A DNA stretch of 64,000 bases from Agaribacterium sp. ZY112 (GTDB taxonomy: Bacteria; Pseudomonadota; Gammaproteobacteria; Pseudomonadales; Cellvibrionaceae), in assembly GCF_041346925.1 (NCBI RefSeq), contig NZ_CP166840.1, positions 1,240,001 to 1,304,000 of the forward strand, read 5' to 3'. The translations under genes were made by a program, and so were the position numbers. Shown piece by piece: positions 9,332 through 17,118 of the stretch (its first letter is position 1; each line of letters begins with the position of its first letter). The notes under the pieces are model-generated. The model searched no databases. It had not been told where the DNA came from and worked only from the letters and a program-made list of their open reading frames with translations.

Positions 9332-9480
9332 TAATTGCGTGGGCCTTCCGCTTGTAATAATCAGGGTGGTGCTTACGCTAAGGTAGATGCTTTATGATTG
9401 CAATTACTGGAAAAAGGTTCCTTATTTTTGTCTCAATTTAAGGGGCTGTTTGGGGCATGGTTCTAGAAGGTAGGAAAGTT

Positions 9481-9500
9481 AGGGGCAGCTCTGTGCCCCT
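9481..9500 (-). terminator. Hairpin downstream of galM
   Basis: Stem AGGGGCA / TGCCCCT with a 6-base loop, seven bases beyond the galM stop. No clear T-run follows, so it may be a weak or factor-assisted terminator, or only an RNA-end structure. Confidence 0.4.
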
Positions 9501-9507
9501 AGTTGGC

Positions 9508-10557
9508 TTAGCAGCGCTCTACATAAAAACGCATGCTGTGCTCGTAGCTTTCGCCGGGCTGTAAAATACAGTTTGGGAAATCTGGCTTGTTAGGTGAGTC
9601 TGGGAAATGTTGTGGTTCTACACAAACCGCAGTGCGACGCAGGTGGCTTTGGCCTTTACCTGTCAGACTGCCGTCTAAGTAGTTGGCAGTATAAAGCTGG
9701 GCGCCAGGGGCATTGCTAGCGATACGTAGTTGGCGCCCGCTAGATGGTAGGCTTAGCACCGCAATATCGACGATTTCTTTGCCATCACTTTTACTCACAA
9801 AGTTGTGATCGAAGCCTGCACCGATCTGTATTTGTGGGTGCTCACTATCAATGTCTTGCCCAAGAGTTTTAGCTTTTCTGAAATCAAAGGGGGTATTCTC
9901 AACACTCGCTATTTCACCAGTAGGAATACAGTTTTCATCATAAGGGGTGTACTGATCACAACTCATTTGCAGTAAGTGATCATCAATCGGGCCATCGCCA
10001 GCTAAATTAAAATAAGCGTGATTGGTCATGCTAATGGGCGTCGCTTGATCACTGGTGGCTTTGATATCACAGTGCAGGCAGTTGTTGTCATCAAGTTCGT
10101 AGCGAAGCTCAACCTCTACGCGGCCGGGATAACCTTGATCACCGTCTTCACTGACTAGGGTCATGGTCACAGCCGCGCGTTCATCGTCGGCCATTTTGGC
10201 TTTCCATAAGCGCTGATCAAAGCCTTCTAAACCACCATGTAGATGGTTGGGGCCATTATTACAATCTAAGTTGTAGCTTTTACCGTTGAGTTCAAACTTG
10301 CCATTGGCAATACGGTTACCAAAACGACCGATGGTGGCTCCCATGTAGAAATTGCTTTTGGCGTAACTCTCAACATTAAAATAACCAACAATAATGTCGC
10401 AGCTTTCTCCGCCGCGACCTGGAGCCATTAAGCCAACTAAGGTTGCGCCGTAATCGGTAACGGTGGCGCTAACGCCATTTTTGTTGAACAGGGTGTAGAG
10501 GTTTGCACTGCTGCCGTCGGGCAGGGTGCCAAAGGGGCGTGAGCTGACAGGGTTCAT
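9508..10557 (-). CDS. galM: Aldose 1-epimerase (galactose mutarotase), cytoplasmic
   Basis: Interconverts alpha and beta anomers of galactose/glucose. 349 residues, the normal length, with no signal peptide. The active-site pattern is intact: His in NHLHGGLEGFDQRLW, the acid/base His in MTNHAYFNLAG, Asp in GAGFDHNFV, and the catalytic Glu in CVEPQHFPDSPNKPDFPN. The start ATG has a weak GAGAA upstream. It stands as a single gene between the efflux operon and a small hypothetical gene, and a second, secreted mutarotase lies 5 kb away. Its partners galK/galT are not in the window. Confidence 0.95.
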   Translation of the reverse strand: MNPVSSRPFGTLPDGSSANLYTLFNKNGVSATVTDYGATLVGLMAPGRGGESCDIIVGYFNVESYAKSNFYMGATIGRFGNRIANGKFELNGKSYNLDCNNGPNHLHGGLEGFDQRLWKAKMADDERAAVTMTLVSEDGDQGYPGRVEVELRYELDDNNCLHCDIKATSDQATPISMTNHAYFNLAGDGPIDDHLLQMSCDQYTPYDENCIPTGEIASVENTPFDFRKAKTLGQDIDSEHPQIQIGAGFDHNFVSKSDGKEIVDIAVLSLPSSGRQLRIASNAPGAQLYTANYLDGSLTGKGQSHLRRTAVCVEPQHFPDSPNKPDFPNCILQPGESYEHSMRFYVERC

Positions 10558-10588
10558 GCGTTCTCGGTATTGCTAATGAATATGAATA

Positions 10589-10608
10589 AGCGGTGCTTAG
10601 GCACCGCT
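10589..10608 (-). terminator. Hairpin between the 128-aa-frame gene and galM
   Basis: AGCGGTGC / GCACCGCT, a perfect 8-bp stem with a 4-base loop. It sits 83 bases after the upstream hypothetical gene and 31 bases before the galM ATG. On the minus strand it is followed by TATTCATATTC, only moderately T-rich. It could end the upstream transcript or fold in the galM leader. Confidence 0.45.
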
Positions 10609-10691
10609 CAAAACAACATAATAACCGAGTTAAAAAGGCGCGGCGACACAGCATTCAAGGCATTGATGCGATACTGGCCGCATATAAGGTT

Positions 10692-11066
10692 TTAACCGTA
10701 ACTTGGTAGACCTCGATCAACTCCTTTAAAGCGAAGTCCGTTGCGGTATTTGGGATAACTTTGGCCGTTAGCTGCTTCTATCATCTCATGATGGCGTGGG
10801 CTGCTATTATCGCCAATAGCTTGGGCAACCACGGCTTTAGCGGGCATGTTGTGTATTAAGTTACCAACACCTGCCATTGCGATAAGCTCACTGTAAGCTT
10901 GATTTAGCTCGCGTATATTCAGCTTATCTACATATTCATGTAGCACTTGAAGGAAGTCGGGCTGGCTTAATTTTAGGCGCAGGCCTTCATTCTCTTTAAT
11001 GATGTGAATACATTCCTTGGCGTGGCGGATGGCTTTAGGGTTTAGCATCCAAGACTTATCTGCCAT
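10692..11066 (-). CDS. Hypothetical protein (124 aa), soluble
   Basis: I do not recognise the family. Mostly helical and charged in the first ~75 residues (AKECIHIIKENEGLRLKLS; FLQVLHEYVDKLNIRELNQA), then a Gly/Met-rich hydrophobic patch (AMAGVGNLIHNMPAKAVV) and a basic C-terminus (KYRNGLRFKGVDRGLPSYG). No signal peptide or definite membrane segment, so probably cytoplasmic. The frame opens at TTG 11078, but ATG 11064-11066 is chosen because GAGGAAG lies just before it. Single gene, divergent from the HPPK-like gene across about 150 bases. The good ribosome site and normal codon use support a real gene. Confidence 0.8.
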   Translation of the reverse strand: MADKSWMLNPKAIRHAKECIHIIKENEGLRLKLSQPDFLQVLHEYVDKLNIRELNQAYSELIAMAGVGNLIHNMPAKAVVAQAIGDNSSPRHHEMIEAANGQSYPKYRNGLRFKGVDRGLPSYG

Positions 11067-11214
11067 TATCTTCCTCAACCTCTGTAAATACGTAATACGT
11101 GGTAGTACTGCTCAAAAAGGGCACTTGTAAAGCAAGCTTAGTCAAACTGGAATGAAAGGTATGAACGGTTCATTATGGTTGGCGGTAAAGTCAGACGATT
11201 CGGTTATCAAAACT

Positions 11215-11736
11215 ATGTATTTTTATTTAAGCCTGGGCAGCAATATAGAGCCTGAGCGCAGCGCAGTGCAGATGCTGCAAGAGTTAGTGGGGCGATTTGG
11301 CTGTTTGGCTCTCTTTCCCTTTTGTTTTACTGAGCCTGAAAAGATTGTCAGTGAACGGATGTTTGCGAATGCTTTAGTGGTATTAAAAAGCCCTTTAGAT
11401 TTACTACAGGTGAAGACTCAGCTGGTTGAAATAGAAACCCGTATGGGGCGTGACAGGGATGACCCCCAGCGCAGTAACAAAAGTCGCGCTGCGGACATAG
11501 ATATTATTGCTGCCAGTTCGACTTTTGCCTTGTCTTTTTTTGAGCAGGCAAATGAAGCCTATGTGCAAACCTGCTTGGCCTTGGAAGGGCCTTTTGTGGA
11601 TTTAAGCCCTTGGGGTTTAGCCGCGCATCAGCGACCTGCCACCGTCCACCTTGATGCAGCTGCCGCTCAAATAGTGGTTGTTGAGGATGAAGCTCACGGT
11701 TTCATAGATTGGGCCGAATCCGCCCTCACTAGCTAG
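11215..11736 (+). CDS. folK: HPPK-like pyrophosphokinase (FolK family), divergent
   Basis: FolK-type enzymes transfer pyrophosphate from ATP to 6-hydroxymethyl-dihydropterin in folate synthesis. The N-terminus YFYLSLGSNIEPERSAVQML matches the family start, and MGRDRD...SRAADIDII matches the metal-binding region with the D-x-D pair. The usual PH-x-x-M-x-x-R segment that follows is hard to find, so this is a divergent copy and may not be the main FolK. The open frame extends back to 11152. ATG 11215 is chosen because the domain begins there, though it lacks a good ribosome site. The last 40 codons overlap folM on the other strand and look like a run-on tail beyond the domain. Pterin context (folM next door) supports the assignment. 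Confidence 0.7.
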   Translation: MYFYLSLGSNIEPERSAVQMLQELVGRFGCLALFPFCFTEPEKIVSERMFANALVVLKSPLDLLQVKTQLVEIETRMGRDRDDPQRSNKSRAADIDIIAASSTFALSFFEQANEAYVQTCLALEGPFVDLSPWGLAAHQRPATVHLDAAAAQIVVVEDEAHGFIDWAESALTS

Positions 11737-12324
11737 TAGCGTTTCGCTGAGTACTTGTTCTTTATGGGCTTCCGAGTGTTCATCTAAAAACTTAATGGGG
11801 CCTGGTTGTATACAGTTGACTCTAACCTCGGGGGCTAGCTTTTTTGCTAGTCCGAGGCTTAAGTTTTGCAGGCCCGCTTTTGTTGAGCAGTAAAGGCTCG
11901 ATGGTGCACTTGGATTATCAGCATAAATATCGGTGATAGAAATAATATTGCCTTTGGCTTTTTTAAGTGCGGTTTCAAGATCTTTAGCTAGTAGTGCCGG
12001 CAGTTGCATATGAATCGCAAATAAACGTTGGTAGAAGCTTAAATACTCTTCTTCGTGTTGCTCATCGGCTTCATAAATAGAGGCATTGTTGATCAGAAGA
12101 TCGAGGCTTTTGCAGCGTTTTTTGAGTGCATTGCTAACTCGTTCTATTTGCTCGTTGTCGTAGCTAAAGTGTTCATGAATGTGCAGTTGGCTGCAAGCCA
12201 ATTGCTGTAGTTCTTCTGAGGCGCTGCGTGTCATCGCTTCTACCTGCCAACCGGCATCAAGTAGTTGCTGGCAGAGAAAGAGCCCTAAACGGCGGCTAGC
12301 TCCAGTAATGATCGCGGTCTTCAT
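11617..12324 (-). CDS. folM: Dihydromonapterin/dihydrofolate reductase FolM (SDR)
   Basis: Short-chain dehydrogenase that reduces dihydromonapterin and, weakly, dihydrofolate with NADPH. The N-terminus carries the NADPH motif with the folM-type double Arg (TGASRRLGLFL), then LLINNASIYEA, a Ser...Tyr-x-x-x-Lys set (SITDIY...LYCSTKAGL), the conserved KLAPEVRVNCIQPGPI, and the C-terminal VDGGRSLMRG. About 235 residues from ATG 12322-12324, which is preceded by GGAAAA. An open frame continues 117 bases upstream but lies before the nucleotide-binding fold. It overlaps the HPPK-like gene tail to tail by 120 bases and is divergent from the octaheme cytochrome gene across 85 bases. Confidence 0.88.
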   Translation of the reverse strand: MKTAIITGASRRLGLFLCQQLLDAGWQVEAMTRSASEELQQLACSQLHIHEHFSYDNEQIERVSNALKKRCKSLDLLINNASIYEADEQHEEEYLSFYQRLFAIHMQLPALLAKDLETALKKAKGNIISITDIYADNPSAPSSLYCSTKAGLQNLSLGLAKKLAPEVRVNCIQPGPIKFLDEHSEAHKEQVLSETLLASEGGFGPIYETVSFILNNHYLSGSCIKVDGGRSLMRG

Positions 12325-12409
12325 AAGCTTTTCCATTGATTTACGGCTGTTAGTGTAAAACAGCTTTGCGCTAAGATGTGCGACTTCTATCAGTTTTCGC
12401 AAGGTTGCG

Positions 12410-14668
12410 ATGTATATGCTCAAGCACGTTGTTTTATTCACCTGTTTTCTTGTTGTGGCTTCTTGGGCTTGGGCTGGGCGAGACTACGTTGGCGCTGAAG
12501 CTTGTATCGACTGTCATAAGCAAGAACATCAGCAGTGGCAGTTGAGTGATCACTATAAGGCTATGGCTCATGCAACTGAAGAGACGGTATTAGGTGCTTT
12601 TGATGGCAAGCAGCTTGAGTTTCATGGCATGCAGTGGTTGTTTAGCCGTGAAAATGATCGTTTCTTTTTTGAGGGCATAGGTCCTGAAGGGAAGCAGCAG
12701 CGCTACGAGGTGCTCTATACCTTTGGTTATTTTCCCTTGCAGCAGTATTTGGTGGATATAGGTAAGGGCCATTTACAGGCCTTAAACATTGCTTGGGATA
12801 GTCGCCCTGAGTCTCAAGGCGGGCAGCGTTGGTTCCACCTTCAACCTACCGAAAATATAAGTGTTGAGCACCCCTTTTTCTGGGCTGGTAGCTTTCAAAA
12901 TTGGAATGGGCGCTGTGCCGATTGCCACTCAACTAATTTGCAAAAAAATTATCAGTCTAGCGACAATAGCTACAACACCACTTGGTCTGAAATTAATGTT
13001 AGTTGTGAGGCTTGTCATGGCCCTGCGAGTGAGCACGTAGAGCTTGCTCAGCAAAATAAACTGGCTGCTAGCCTTGATAAGGCTTTGTCTTATAGTCAAA
13101 CAGAGAAAATAGCTTGGGCTTTTGATGGCAAGAGCAAGGTGGCTAAGCCTATCAAGCAGGCTTCTGCTTCTACGCAGGACTCTGAACTGATTGATATGTG
13201 TGGTGGCTGCCACAGCCGCCGTATGCAAATTGGTGATGCCAATATGCAAGGTGACTATCACGATAAATACTTGCTACAGCCTGTCGATCCGAATTTATAT
13301 TTTCGCGATGGCCAAATTTTGGATGAAGTGTATGTACTGGGCTCTTTTATGCAGAGCAAAATGCAGCATCAGGGCGTGCAATGTACAGATTGTCATAATG
13401 CCCACACGGGTAAGTTGAAAGCAGAGCCTGATGCGGTATGCGCTAGTTGCCATCTACCTGATGCTTATGCAACGGTTGAACACAGCGCTCATAAACAGGG
13501 TGTGCAATGTGTCGATTGCCATATGCTTGAGCGAGATTACATGGTTGTTGACCCTCGCCGAGATCACCGTTTTCACATCCCCAGCCCTGCTGTCAGTGAG
13601 CGTTACCAAACGCCTTTGGCTTGTTTAACCTGTCATGAAGACAAAGACCTTGCTTGGGCGAGTAAGGTGTTTAACCAGCAGAAGTGGTCACAAAAAGAGC
13701 CTGCTTGGGTTCAGGCTTGGAATGAGGCTTTGCGCCTTGACCCTTCGGGCTTTCAGTCTTTGGCACTTGAGGCCAGTCAGCGTGGGCTTCCCGCTCAAAT
13801 TCAATCGGCGTTATTGCGTGCTTTAGTAAATTACCCTCTGCCAGAGGCATTAGTTGTCATTGAAGAGCAGCTTGCTAGCCCTGAGCCTATGGTTCGTAGA
13901 GCTGCTTTAAGCAGCTCTACGATTGCCCCTATGTCTATGCGCTGGCCATTGATACAAACCTTACTGCAAGACCCTAGCCGTTCTGTGCGCTTTGAGTTGG
14001 CTTCTCAGTTGGTTGATAGCTATGCGGAGTTAGAGCCCGACGCTCAGAAGCAAGTACAGCCGCTTTTGGAAGAATATCGTCGCTCCTTAGATTACAGTTT
14101 GGATTTCCCTTCGACACAACAAGTTCTAGCCGCACTGGCCATGCTCGATGGTGATGCTAAGTCTGCTCGTCAGGCATATTTAAAGGCGCTAGAGTTGGAG
14201 CCCGCCTATGTGCCAGCCCTACTTGGCTTTGCTGAGTTTAGCCGTCGCCAAGGTGGCGCCACGGCGCAAGCAGAAGAGCTTAAACTCTTGAAAAAAGCGG
14301 AGTCTGTTGTGCCTGAGAGTGCGGCTACTCAGCATGCTTTGGGTTTATTTTATGTGCGTCAGCAGCGTTACGATTTGGCTTTAACGCATTTAAAAGCCGC
14401 CTGTAATGACAGTGTTGATGTGAGTCCGCGCTTCTTCTATGTCTACGCTGTGGCTTTAGATAGCCAAGGCCGAACTCTGGAAGCGGTTCGAGTCTTACAG
14501 CGCAGTGATAAGCGCTGGCCTGGGCAGTTTGATACGCTCAGTACCTTAGTATTTTATTTAGAAAAAACACGTAAAACGGAAGTCATTCCGCGCTATCTGC
14601 CCGCCTTGGAGCAGATAGCGCCGCTCAGCCCGCAAGTACGCTTATGGCGTAAACGCTATGGATCTTAG
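12410..14668 (+). CDS. Secreted octaheme c-type cytochrome with HEAT/TPR repeats
   Basis: A 752-residue exported protein. Signal peptide at 1-22 (ending WAWAG). It carries eight CxxCH heme sites starting at residues 32, 169, 199, 264, 325, 344, 367 and 405 (CIDCH, CADCH, CEACH, CGGCH, CTDCH, CASCH, CVDCH, CLTCH). After the heme part come helical repeats: HEAT-like around 450-545 and TPR-like around 565-745 (LALTHLKAACNDS; GRTLEAVRVLQRSDKRWPG). It is therefore probably a periplasmic electron carrier or oxidoreductase with a protein-docking tail. It belongs to the multiheme cytochromes with doubled CxxCH motifs. No reductase partner is adjacent and the substrate is unknown. ATG 12410 has AAGG five bases upstream. 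Transcribed alone, divergent from folM. Confidence 0.9.
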   Translation: MYMLKHVVLFTCFLVVASWAWAGRDYVGAEACIDCHKQEHQQWQLSDHYKAMAHATEETVLGAFDGKQLEFHGMQWLFSRENDRFFFEGIGPEGKQQRYEVLYTFGYFPLQQYLVDIGKGHLQALNIAWDSRPESQGGQRWFHLQPTENISVEHPFFWAGSFQNWNGRCADCHSTNLQKNYQSSDNSYNTTWSEINVSCEACHGPASEHVELAQQNKLAASLDKALSYSQTEKIAWAFDGKSKVAKPIKQASASTQDSELIDMCGGCHSRRMQIGDANMQGDYHDKYLLQPVDPNLYFRDGQILDEVYVLGSFMQSKMQHQGVQCTDCHNAHTGKLKAEPDAVCASCHLPDAYATVEHSAHKQGVQCVDCHMLERDYMVVDPRRDHRFHIPSPAVSERYQTPLACLTCHEDKDLAWASKVFNQQKWSQKEPAWVQAWNEALRLDPSGFQSLALEASQRGLPAQIQSALLRALVNYPLPEALVVIEEQLASPEPMVRRAALSSSTIAPMSMRWPLIQTLLQDPSRSVRFELASQLVDSYAELEPDAQKQVQPLLEEYRRSLDYSLDFPSTQQVLAALAMLDGDAKSARQAYLKALELEPAYVPALLGFAEFSRRQGGATAQAEELKLLKKAESVVPESAATQHALGLFYVRQQRYDLALTHLKAACNDSVDVSPRFFYVYAVALDSQGRTLEAVRVLQRSDKRWPGQFDTLSTLVFYLEKTRKTEVIPRYLPALEQIAPLSPQVRLWRKRYGS

Positions 14669-14679
14669 AGCCAGAGCTT

Positions 14680-14729
14680 AAATTTGGCACCCAGTTCTCC
14701 TTATTTTTGTTGAAAAGGGCGCCAAATTT
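14680..14729. repeat. Imperfect inverted repeat after the cytochrome gene
   Basis: Arms AAATTTGGCACC and GGCGCCAAATTT (one G-U position) are separated by 26 bases, starting 12 bases past the cytochrome stop. A T-rich stretch (TTATTTTTG) lies in the loop. It could be a long-loop terminator structure or a pair of protein-binding half-sites before the J-domain gene. Confidence 0.5.
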
Positions 14730-14808
14730 CAAGTGTGTTTGGTAATATAGCCGCTCATTTACTTAGAGTTTCGCTATAAGGCGTGTAGTTACGTCTGTTT
14801 TTAATCCT

Positions 14809-15132
14809 ATGTTGCGCGCTAGTTATCAAATACTTGGCCTTGATGAAGCTGCCACTGATGCCGAAATAAAGCAGGCGTGGCGCCGTTTAAGTGCGTTTTA
14901 TCATCCGGATCGAAATAAGCAATCTGTAGTGGCTACGGAGATGTTTAAGATTGTGCAGCAGGCTTATGCTGAAGTGCTGGCAAGCCGCGATACAGTGGAG
15001 CAGGCAGAAGAGTCTTCTAATAATGGTGCTCGCTCATGTCGGCGCAAGCGCCAAGGTTCACGTAGTCAGCGCCGTTTTCATTGGCAGCTGCCAGAGCACT
15101 ATATCGGCACGAACTTAAAGTGTGAGGCCTGA
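14809..15132 (+). CDS. Small J-domain (DnaJ-like) protein
   Basis: 107 residues with an N-terminal J domain (residues 3-62: YQILGLDEAATDAEIKQAW, then the HPD signature at 32-34), which stimulates Hsp70 ATPase activity. The remaining ~45 residues are basic (ARSCRRKRQGSRSQRRF) with no zinc-finger or membrane part, so it is a type-C-like co-chaperone. Possibly it targets DnaK to one client; which one is unknown. The ATG at 14809 has no obvious ribosome site. Convergent with the lone receiver gene, 14 bases away. Confidence 0.85.
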   Translation: MLRASYQILGLDEAATDAEIKQAWRRLSAFYHPDRNKQSVVATEMFKIVQQAYAEVLASRDTVEQAEESSNNGARSCRRKRQGSRSQRRFHWQLPEHYIGTNLKCEA

Positions 15133-15146
15133 CCTTATTGTTTGAG

Positions 15147-15635
15147 CTAGGTGCTTGAGGGGGTGTTATGCACTTGCTCAAAGCGCTTGGCTGCTTCATC
15201 GACCCAGCCTTTTAGTGTTGATGCGTTAACGGAGGTTTTGTAGCAATACTCGAGCAAGTCCAAGTGATCGACTTTGGGTTCTTCTACGTTTACGCCTGGC
15301 TGCCCAGTTCGAACAACCAAGGTCATGGTATTCAGTGTTGGCTGCTCTCGAATCCAGTCGATTAAACGAAGGCCAGCATCTTCGGTTTCCATAATAACGT
15401 CGATAATCGCAAGGCAGAAATCGTGTTTTGTAGAGAGTAATTCTTTTGCTTCACGCGCACTGAGACAGCTGTGTAATTCGATCTTGCGGCCGTTGACTGT
15501 TTTACGGCGCAATACCAAGCGAGTGACATCGTGAACACTCTCATCATCGTCTATAACCAGTACCTTAATCGGACCCTCTATCTTCGAGTCTGATGGACTA
15601 GTTGGGGAATCATCAAAAAAATCAAACTGGCTCAT
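15147..15635 (-). CDS. Stand-alone receiver domain like those of DUF3369 response regulators
   Basis: 162 residues forming one CheY-like domain: acidic pocket (VLVIDDDESVHDVTRLVLRR), phosphoacceptor Asp in AIIDVIMETEDAGLRLI, Thr in VVRTGQPG, and Lys in EYCYKTSVN. The EVHDVTRLVL-like and DAGLRLIDWIRE wording closely matches the N-terminal receiver of DUF3369-containing response regulators, which usually continue into DUF3369 and HD-GYP or GGDEF domains. Here the protein stops soon after the receiver. An N-terminal acidic/Ser tail (about 20 residues) precedes it. ATG 15633-15635 has AAGG seven bases upstream. No histidine kinase is adjacent. It may serve as a phosphate sink, a shuttle or a protein-interaction switch. 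Confidence 0.88.
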   Translation of the reverse strand: MSQFDFFDDSPTSPSDSKIEGPIKVLVIDDDESVHDVTRLVLRRKTVNGRKIELHSCLSAREAKELLSTKHDFCLAIIDVIMETEDAGLRLIDWIREQPTLNTMTLVVRTGQPGVNVEEPKVDHLDLLEYCYKTSVNASTLKGWVDEAAKRFEQVHNTPSST

Positions 15636-15814
15636 GCTACTGCCTTCTAAGCCTACCTTTTATTAGCCTAGCACCGACATCGTTATTGTGGCGCTTCATG
15701 TAACTGACACAGCTCAGTTTTTACATGCTTGGTGGTTTAGTATCCCTCTTTAACGTGGCATACTCCATTGAAAATATTAATAAAAACCGCAAATTGCACC
15801 AAACAGGGATTAAT

Positions 15815-16948
15815 GTGAAACTTTCTCACTTACTGGGGCTCTGCTTTTTCTTCGGTTTAAGCGCTTGTCAGTCAACGGATTCTTCAAATATGAACGCGGC
15901 TTATAAGTCGGCCTTGATCGCCACTGAAAAATGGGGGGAGATCGATGGCCAAGATGTAAACCTCTATACCTTACAAAATAAAAATGGCATGCAATTGCAA
16001 TTAAGCAATTATGGCGCCCTGATCGTTAAAGCCCTAGTGCCTGATCGCAACGGTGAATTTGCCGATGTCGCTTTGGGTTACCCTACCTTAGAAGATTATC
16101 AGCGTGAACGTGCCGGAATGGGCGCGGTTATTGGGCGTTATCATAATCGAATTCGTAACGGTCAGTTTGAGCTTGAAGGTGAGCAATATCAAGTTACCTT
16201 AAATGAAGGTGAGAATAGTATCCACGCCGGTTTTGAGTATCAGCGAGCCCTGTGGACTGCTTTGGCCATTACCACTGACAATGGCCCAGGTTTGCAACTG
16301 ACCTATGTTTCCCCTGATGGCAGTCATGGTTTTCCCGGTGAGGTTCGTACCACTCTGACTTATGTATTGACTGAAGACAATGCCATTGATTTACGTTTTG
16401 AGGCCGGTGCCGATAGGCCTACTCCCTTAAATTATATTCAGCACGCTTATTTTAATTTAAATGGGGTCAGCGATACCGTGCTTAAGCATGTTGTAAGTAT
16501 TGATGCTGATACCCATGCAGCTTATGACAGCAGTGCCTTGCAAACGGGGCGCATTGAGTCTTTACGAGGTGAGGCTTTTGATTTGATTGAGCCTACTGAG
16601 ATTGGTGCGCATTTAGATGAGATCGCCTTAGGTGGTTATCACCAGACTTATATTTTGAATAAGAAAGATGGCGAGCTTAAAACCATTGCCAGTATTTGGG
16701 ATCCTGAAAGTGGCCGCACTATGGATGTGAGTACGACATCTCCGACCATGACCTTTTATGTCTCTATGGGTTTGAATAACTCGGTGCCTGGTAAGTACGG
16801 CATTGAGTACGCGCCTTTTAAGGGGTTTTGTATGGAGACAGGCTTTATTCCGGATTCTGTAAATTATCCTCATTTGCCAAGTACCATTTTTGGCCCTGAT
16901 CGTCGTTATGATGAGCGTGTAATTTACCGCTTTGGTGTTAAGCCCTAG
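15815..16948 (+). CDS. Lipoprotein aldose 1-epimerase (galactose mutarotase-like)
   Basis: Mutarotase fold with a lipoprotein signal (FFFGLSACQS), so it should act on sugars in the periplasm or at the outer membrane. GTG 15815 is chosen over an upstream in-frame ATG (15725) because AGGGA lies five bases before it and the signal peptide then starts correctly. Active-site comparison with galM at 9508: His in NSIHAGF, His in IQHAYFNLNG and Glu in FCMETGFIPDSVN are kept, but the Asp of GFDHNF is replaced (GGYHQTY). It sits just before a Na+/sugar symporter, so it likely equilibrates anomers of incoming sugar. A hairpin with T-run follows, so the two may be separate transcripts. Confidence 0.9.
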   Translation: MKLSHLLGLCFFFGLSACQSTDSSNMNAAYKSALIATEKWGEIDGQDVNLYTLQNKNGMQLQLSNYGALIVKALVPDRNGEFADVALGYPTLEDYQRERAGMGAVIGRYHNRIRNGQFELEGEQYQVTLNEGENSIHAGFEYQRALWTALAITTDNGPGLQLTYVSPDGSHGFPGEVRTTLTYVLTEDNAIDLRFEAGADRPTPLNYIQHAYFNLNGVSDTVLKHVVSIDADTHAAYDSSALQTGRIESLRGEAFDLIEPTEIGAHLDEIALGGYHQTYILNKKDGELKTIASIWDPESGRTMDVSTTSPTMTFYVSMGLNNSVPGKYGIEYAPFKGFCMETGFIPDSVNYPHLPSTIFGPDRRYDERVIYRFGVKP

Positions 16949-16991
16949 ATTGCTAAGCAGGGGCTTAATATAGATCGTTTTATATTGAGTG

Positions 16992-17028
16992 ATGGTAGGA
17001 GATTCGTTTTCTGCCATTTTTTATTTTT
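16992..17028 (+). terminator. Probable terminator after the lipoprotein mutarotase
   Basis: Stem ATGGTAG / CTGCCAT (one G-U pair) with a 12-base loop, followed by TTTTTTATTTTT, 44 bases past the stop. The stem is short but the T-run is good. Confidence 0.5.
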
Positions 17029-17118
17029 AGCAGTTCTAGATTTGATTGATTAAAGGCCGTTAGTGTGATGTTAAAAGCGTACTTACGATCAGGAATTTAA
17101 TAATAAAAGGCAGGATCC

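Noticed and set aside
10469..10654. Cys/Leu-rich frame overlapping the start of galM
   Set aside because: Overlaps a strong gene and a hairpin; no ribosome site or homology.
12590..13826. Frames antisense and out of frame to the octaheme cytochrome gene, with scattered Cys
   Set aside because: Shadows of the CxxCH-rich gene.
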